Positions 6,759 through 9,530 of a stretch of DNA of 9,530 bases are shown here, in pieces. The stretch's first letter is position 1; each line of letters opens with the position of its first letter. A model generated the notes under the pieces. That model did no database searches, was not told where the DNA came from, and saw only the letters and a list, made by a program, of their open reading frames with translations. The DNA is from Cryomorphaceae bacterium (GTDB lineage Bacteria > Bacteroidota > Bacteroidia > Flavobacteriales > BACL11), in contig CATEYX010000197.1 in NCBI GenBank assembly GCA_949511925.1, forward strand, positions 1-9,530, written 5' to 3'. Made by a program: the position numbers and the translations under genes.

Positions 6759-7286
6759 TTAAGCATTAATTTTTTCCCATATTTTCCATATAACAATACC
6801 AGTTGTAACAGATACGTTTAATGAATGTTTTGTGCCAAATTGTGGTATTTCAATTACTTCATTGCAAAGGTCAATTGCCTGTTGGTCAACTCCATTGACT
6901 TCATTTCCCATTATAATCGCAATTGGTTTTTTAGGTAACTCAAACTCGTTTAGTAAAGTTGATTTATCTGCTTGTTCAATACCAACAACGTAATATCCAT
7001 CTTTTATTAATTGTTGTACTGCATCTTTTGTTTTTTTAACGTATTTCCAGCTTACAGAATCAGTAGATCCAAGTGCAGCTTTTCGAATTTCTTTGTTAGG
7101 AGGGGTGGCTGTTATGCCACAGAGAATAATGTTCTCAATTAAAAAAGCATCAGAAGTGCGGAATATCGAACCAACATTTAAAGCACTTCTTACATTGTCG
7201 AGTACAATGGTAATTGGTGTTTTTTTAGTTATTTTAAACTCTTCAATATTTATTCTTTGTAAATCTTTGTTTTTTAACTTTTTCAT
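6759..7286 (-). CDS. SpoU/TrmH-family RNA 2'-O-methyltransferase
   Basis: This 175-residue protein is a SPOUT (alpha/beta knot) enzyme that methylates a ribose 2'-hydroxyl in tRNA or rRNA using S-adenosylmethionine. Numbering is from the ATG at 7286. Motif 1 is NVRSALNVGSIFRTSDAF (31-48) with catalytic Arg33. Motif 2 is IIMGNEVNGV (124-133) with Glu129. Motif 3 is SLNVSVTTGIVIW (155-167) with the knot residues Asn157 and Ser159. The small size means no N-terminal substrate-binding domain, so in length it is closer to TrmL than to E. coli TrmH; the substrate cannot be assigned. The longest frame begins with GTG at 7289, but the adjacent ATG is preferred. The gene ends ten bases from the convergent barrel gene and shares an overlapping promoter region with divergent mutS. 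Confidence 0.93.
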   Translation of the reverse strand: MKKLKNKDLQRINIEEFKITKKTPITIVLDNVRSALNVGSIFRTSDAFLIENIILCGITATPPNKEIRKAALGSTDSVSWKYVKKTKDAVQQLIKDGYYVVGIEQADKSTLLNEFELPKKPIAIIMGNEVNGVDQQAIDLCNEVIEIPQFGTKHSLNVSVTTGIVIWKIWEKINA

Positions 7287-7298
7287 CACTTATATTTG
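7266..7298 (+). promoter_or_regulatory. mutS promoter (TTTG-N21-TAnnTTTG)
   Basis: This is the best promoter in the window. TTTG at 7266-7269, 21 bases, then TATATTTG at 7291-7298 match both Bacteroidota elements at about the usual spacing. The start point would be near 7305, giving a short leader to the TTG at 7322. The -33 element lies inside the first codons of the divergent methyltransferase gene. Confidence 0.7.
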
Positions 7299-7301
7299 TT
7301 G

Positions 7302-7332
7302 CAAAATTAAAGAATAAATTTTTGTCAGTAAA
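7302..7332 (-). promoter_or_regulatory. Methyltransferase gene promoter, opposing mutS
   Basis: On the minus strand the -7 box TAATTTTG (7309-7302) fits TAnnTTTG fully. It is preceded after 19 bases by TTTA (7332-7329), one mismatch from the -33 TTTG. The start point would be near 7295, leaving about nine bases before the ATG at 7286. The -33 region overlaps the first codons of mutS. Confidence 0.6.
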
Positions 7333-9530
7333 GAAGAATAAAGAAAAGAAAATTTCCCCCTTAATGGGGCAGTATAACGCAATAAAAACAAAGCATCCTG
7401 GTGCTTTATTATTATTTCGAGTTGGCGATTTTTATGAAACCTTTGGGGAAGATGCTGTCAAAGCATCTAGGATTTTAGGTATTGTACTTACAGCAAGAAA
7501 TAATGGGGATTCAAAAATTGAATTAGCTGGCTTTCCGTATCATTCATTAGATACTTACTTGCCTAAATTGGTAAGGGCGGGCGAAAGAGTTGCAATCTGT
7601 GACCAGCTAGAAGATCCTAAGCAGGCAAAAGGAATAGTGAAAAGAGGCGTTACTGAATTGGTAACTCCAGGAGTTTCGTACAATGAGTTAACTCTAGAGT
7701 CAAATAAAAATAATTTTTTAGCAGCTGTTTTTTATGGAAATAAAAATATTGGAGTTTCTTTCTTAGATATTTCGACTGGAGAGTTTTTGATAGCAGAAGG
7801 TAATAGTGATTATGTAGATAAATTATTACAAAGTTTGAGCCCTACTGAAGTGATTTATCAGAAAACAAAAAACAGAAAATTTGAGGAAGATTTTGGTTCT
7901 TCTTTCTATACTTACATGCTAGATGATTGGGCGTTTACAACTGATTATACCAATGATTTATTACATAAACAATTTGATACAAATTCCTTAAAAGGTTTTG
8001 GTGTCACTGATCTATCTGATGGTGTTATTGCTGCAGGTGTTGCATTACATTATCTAAATGAAACGCATCATCATCAAACAAAACATATTTTAGGAATTTC
8101 ACGCATTGAAGAAGATAAATATGTGTGGATGGATAGATTCACAATTAGAAATTTGGAACTATTTTATTCGCCAAATCAAGGCGCAAAAACATTCATTGAG
8201 GTGTTAGATGATACAAAATCAGCAATGGGAGCAAGAATGCTGAGAAGATGGTTAGCCTTGCCCCTAAAAAATAAAGAACAAATCACTGAACGTCATAACA
8301 TAGTTGAAGAAATGCTTGCAAGTGAAAAGCTTTCAAGTGTACTTTCTGAAGAGATAGCTAGTATTGGGGATTTAGAACGCTTGATATCAAAAGTAGCTAC
8401 TCTACGTATAAACCCAAGGGAATGCGCAAGATTAAAAGATGCGTTAATTGCTTTAAAACCTATTCAAGAAATTTGCTCATCATCTTGCAAAGATTTACAA
8501 CGATTAGCTAGTAAGATAAATACTTGTGAGACTATAAAGGATAGAATAGAAAAGGAGTTAGGTGATAATCCTCCTATGCTGATTCATAAAGGAAATGTTA
8601 TAAAAGAAGGTGTTAATATGGAACTTGATGAATTGCGTTCTATTCAAAATTCAGGAAAGGAATACTTGAATAAAATGCTTGAGAGAGAGATTGAGCGAAC
8701 TGGAATTACCTCTTTAAAGATATCCTTTAATAATGTATTTGGTTATTATTTGGAAGTGAGAAATAGGTTTAAGCAGCAAGTGCCTGAGGAGTGGATTAGA
8801 AAGCAAACGCTAGTAAGTGCTGAGCGCTACATAACTGAAGAGTTAAAGGAATATGAACACAAGATTCTAAGTGCTGAAGGCAGAATTTCAGAAATTGAAA
8901 ATGGCCTATTTTCTGAACTAGTAAAAAGTATAGCAGAACATGTTCTGCCGATACAGCAGAATGCATTTATAGTTTCACAATTGGATTGTTTGCTTTCATT
9001 CTCATCTATAGCAAAAACACATAATTATGCTAAACCAAGTGTTAATATTGGTTCTGATTTAATAATAAGAAAAGGAAGACATCCTGTAATTGAACAGCAA
9101 TTGGAAATGGGTACACCTTATATTCCTAATGATGTAACATTAAATAGCGATAAGCAACAAATTATGATGATAACTGGACCTAATATGTCTGGTAAATCAG
9201 CTTTGTTAAGGCAAACTGCACTTATAGTGCTAATGGCTCAGATAGGAAGTTTTGTTTCTGCAGAAGGTGCGGAAATTGGTTTGGTAGACAAGATATTCAC
9301 TAGAGTAGGGGCTTCCGATAATATATCAATGGGAGAGTCTACATTTATGGTAGAAATGAATGAAACCGCTAGTATTTTGAATAATCTGTCGGATAATAGC
9401 TTGATATTATTAGATGAAATAGGGCGTGGGACAAGTACTTATGATGGCATCTCTATTGCTTGGGCAATTGCTGAATATTTGCATGAGCATCCTACTAAGG
9501 CAAAAACATTATTTGCTACCCATTATCATG
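7322..9530 (+). CDS. mutS: DNA mismatch repair protein MutS (3' truncated by window edge)
   Basis: MutS binds mismatches and small loops in DNA and, with ATP, recruits MutL. About 736 residues are present; the usual length is roughly 850-880, so only the C-terminal end is missing. Numbering from the TTG, the mismatch-reading motif is GDFYETF (35-41) with Phe37 and Glu39 (Phe36 and Glu38 in E. coli). The connector, core and clamp regions follow (about 130-570). The ATPase has Walker A GPNMSGKS (619-626, Lys625), the segment GASDNISMGESTFMVEM, and Walker B LILLDEIGRGTST with Asp698 and Glu699. The first in-frame ATG (7364) would cut into the conserved SPLMGQYNAIK region. TTG at 7322 gives the short lysine-rich lead (SVKKNKEKK) usual in homologues and fits the promoter, so it is chosen. 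No frame breaks are seen. Confidence 0.97.
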   Translation, partial: MSVKKNKEKKISPLMGQYNAIKTKHPGALLLFRVGDFYETFGEDAVKASRILGIVLTARNNGDSKIELAGFPYHSLDTYLPKLVRAGERVAICDQLEDPKQAKGIVKRGVTELVTPGVSYNELTLESNKNNFLAAVFYGNKNIGVSFLDISTGEFLIAEGNSDYVDKLLQSLSPTEVIYQKTKNRKFEEDFGSSFYTYMLDDWAFTTDYTNDLLHKQFDTNSLKGFGVTDLSDGVIAAGVALHYLNETHHHQTKHILGISRIEEDKYVWMDRFTIRNLELFYSPNQGAKTFIEVLDDTKSAMGARMLRRWLALPLKNKEQITERHNIVEEMLASEKLSSVLSEEIASIGDLERLISKVATLRINPRECARLKDALIALKPIQEICSSSCKDLQRLASKINTCETIKDRIEKELGDNPPMLIHKGNVIKEGVNMELDELRSIQNSGKEYLNKMLEREIERTGITSLKISFNNVFGYYLEVRNRFKQQVPEEWIRKQTLVSAERYITEELKEYEHKILSAEGRISEIENGLFSELVKSIAEHVLPIQQNAFIVSQLDCLLSFSSIAKTHNYAKPSVNIGSDLIIRKGRHPVIEQQLEMGTPYIPNDVTLNSDKQQIMMITGPNMSGKSALLRQTALIVLMAQIGSFVSAEGAEIGLVDKIFTRVGASDNISMGESTFMVEMNETASILNNLSDNSLILLDEIGRGTSTYDGISIAWAIAEYLHEHPTKAKTLFATHYH

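Noticed and set aside
6757..6775. Inverted repeat AATTAA-gca-TTAATT followed by T's, a possible terminator for the barrel gene
   Set aside because: The six-base stem is entirely A-T and would be too unstable for an intrinsic terminator; such repeats arise by chance in this AT-rich DNA.
7093..7317. 74-codon open frame on the + strand overlapping the methyltransferase gene
   Set aside because: It covers motif 1 of the methyltransferase on the other strand and runs through the divergent promoter region, so it is a chance frame.

Overview
The window is AT-rich (about one third G+C by eye) and tightly packed. It looks like chromosomal DNA from a member of the Bacteroidota. The gene families point there: a DUF2797 protein, SppA next to folK and a small deoxynucleoside kinase, a lipoprotein combining an OmpA-like domain with TPRs, and an outer-membrane barrel with an 'SAQ' signal-peptide end. 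Several genes also carry the Bacteroidota-type -7 box TAnnTTTG, and clear Shine-Dalgarno sites are absent. The order or genus cannot be fixed from this sequence alone.

Left part (1-3143): the 3' end of a DUF2797-like gene (+) overlaps the 3' end of sppA (-), a membrane-anchored signal peptide peptidase. Divergent from sppA is a two-gene operon, folK (folate synthesis) and a deoxynucleoside kinase (nucleotide salvage), whose reading frames overlap by 11 bases.

Middle part (3123-6748): a PAPS-type sulfotransferase (-) overlaps the end of the kinase gene tail to tail. Upstream of it on the same strand is a 553-residue lipoprotein with an OmpA-like domain and TPR-like repeats. A strong intrinsic terminator separates the two and ends only a few bases before the sulfotransferase start. 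Divergent from the lipoprotein gene, across a 149-base region with a -7 box on each strand, is an outer-membrane beta-barrel gene. This part is concerned with the cell envelope.

Right part (6759-9530): a small SpoU/TrmH-family RNA methyltransferase (-) is divergent from mutS (+), which runs off the right edge after the ATPase Walker A and B motifs. The two promoters share a 19-base inverted repeat made of two back-to-back -7 boxes, and mutS most likely begins at a TTG codon.

Two starts were moved from the longest possible frame. The sulfotransferase is begun at ATG 4025 rather than TTG 4031, and the methyltransferase at ATG 7286 rather than GTG 7289. I found no RNA genes, CRISPR arrays, insertion sequences or phage genes. 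Most of the window is conserved housekeeping and envelope content, and I do not see a convincing new multi-gene system. The most interesting features are the overlapping mutS/methyltransferase promoters, the terminator placed at the sulfotransferase start, and the divergent OmpA-TPR lipoprotein/barrel pair.
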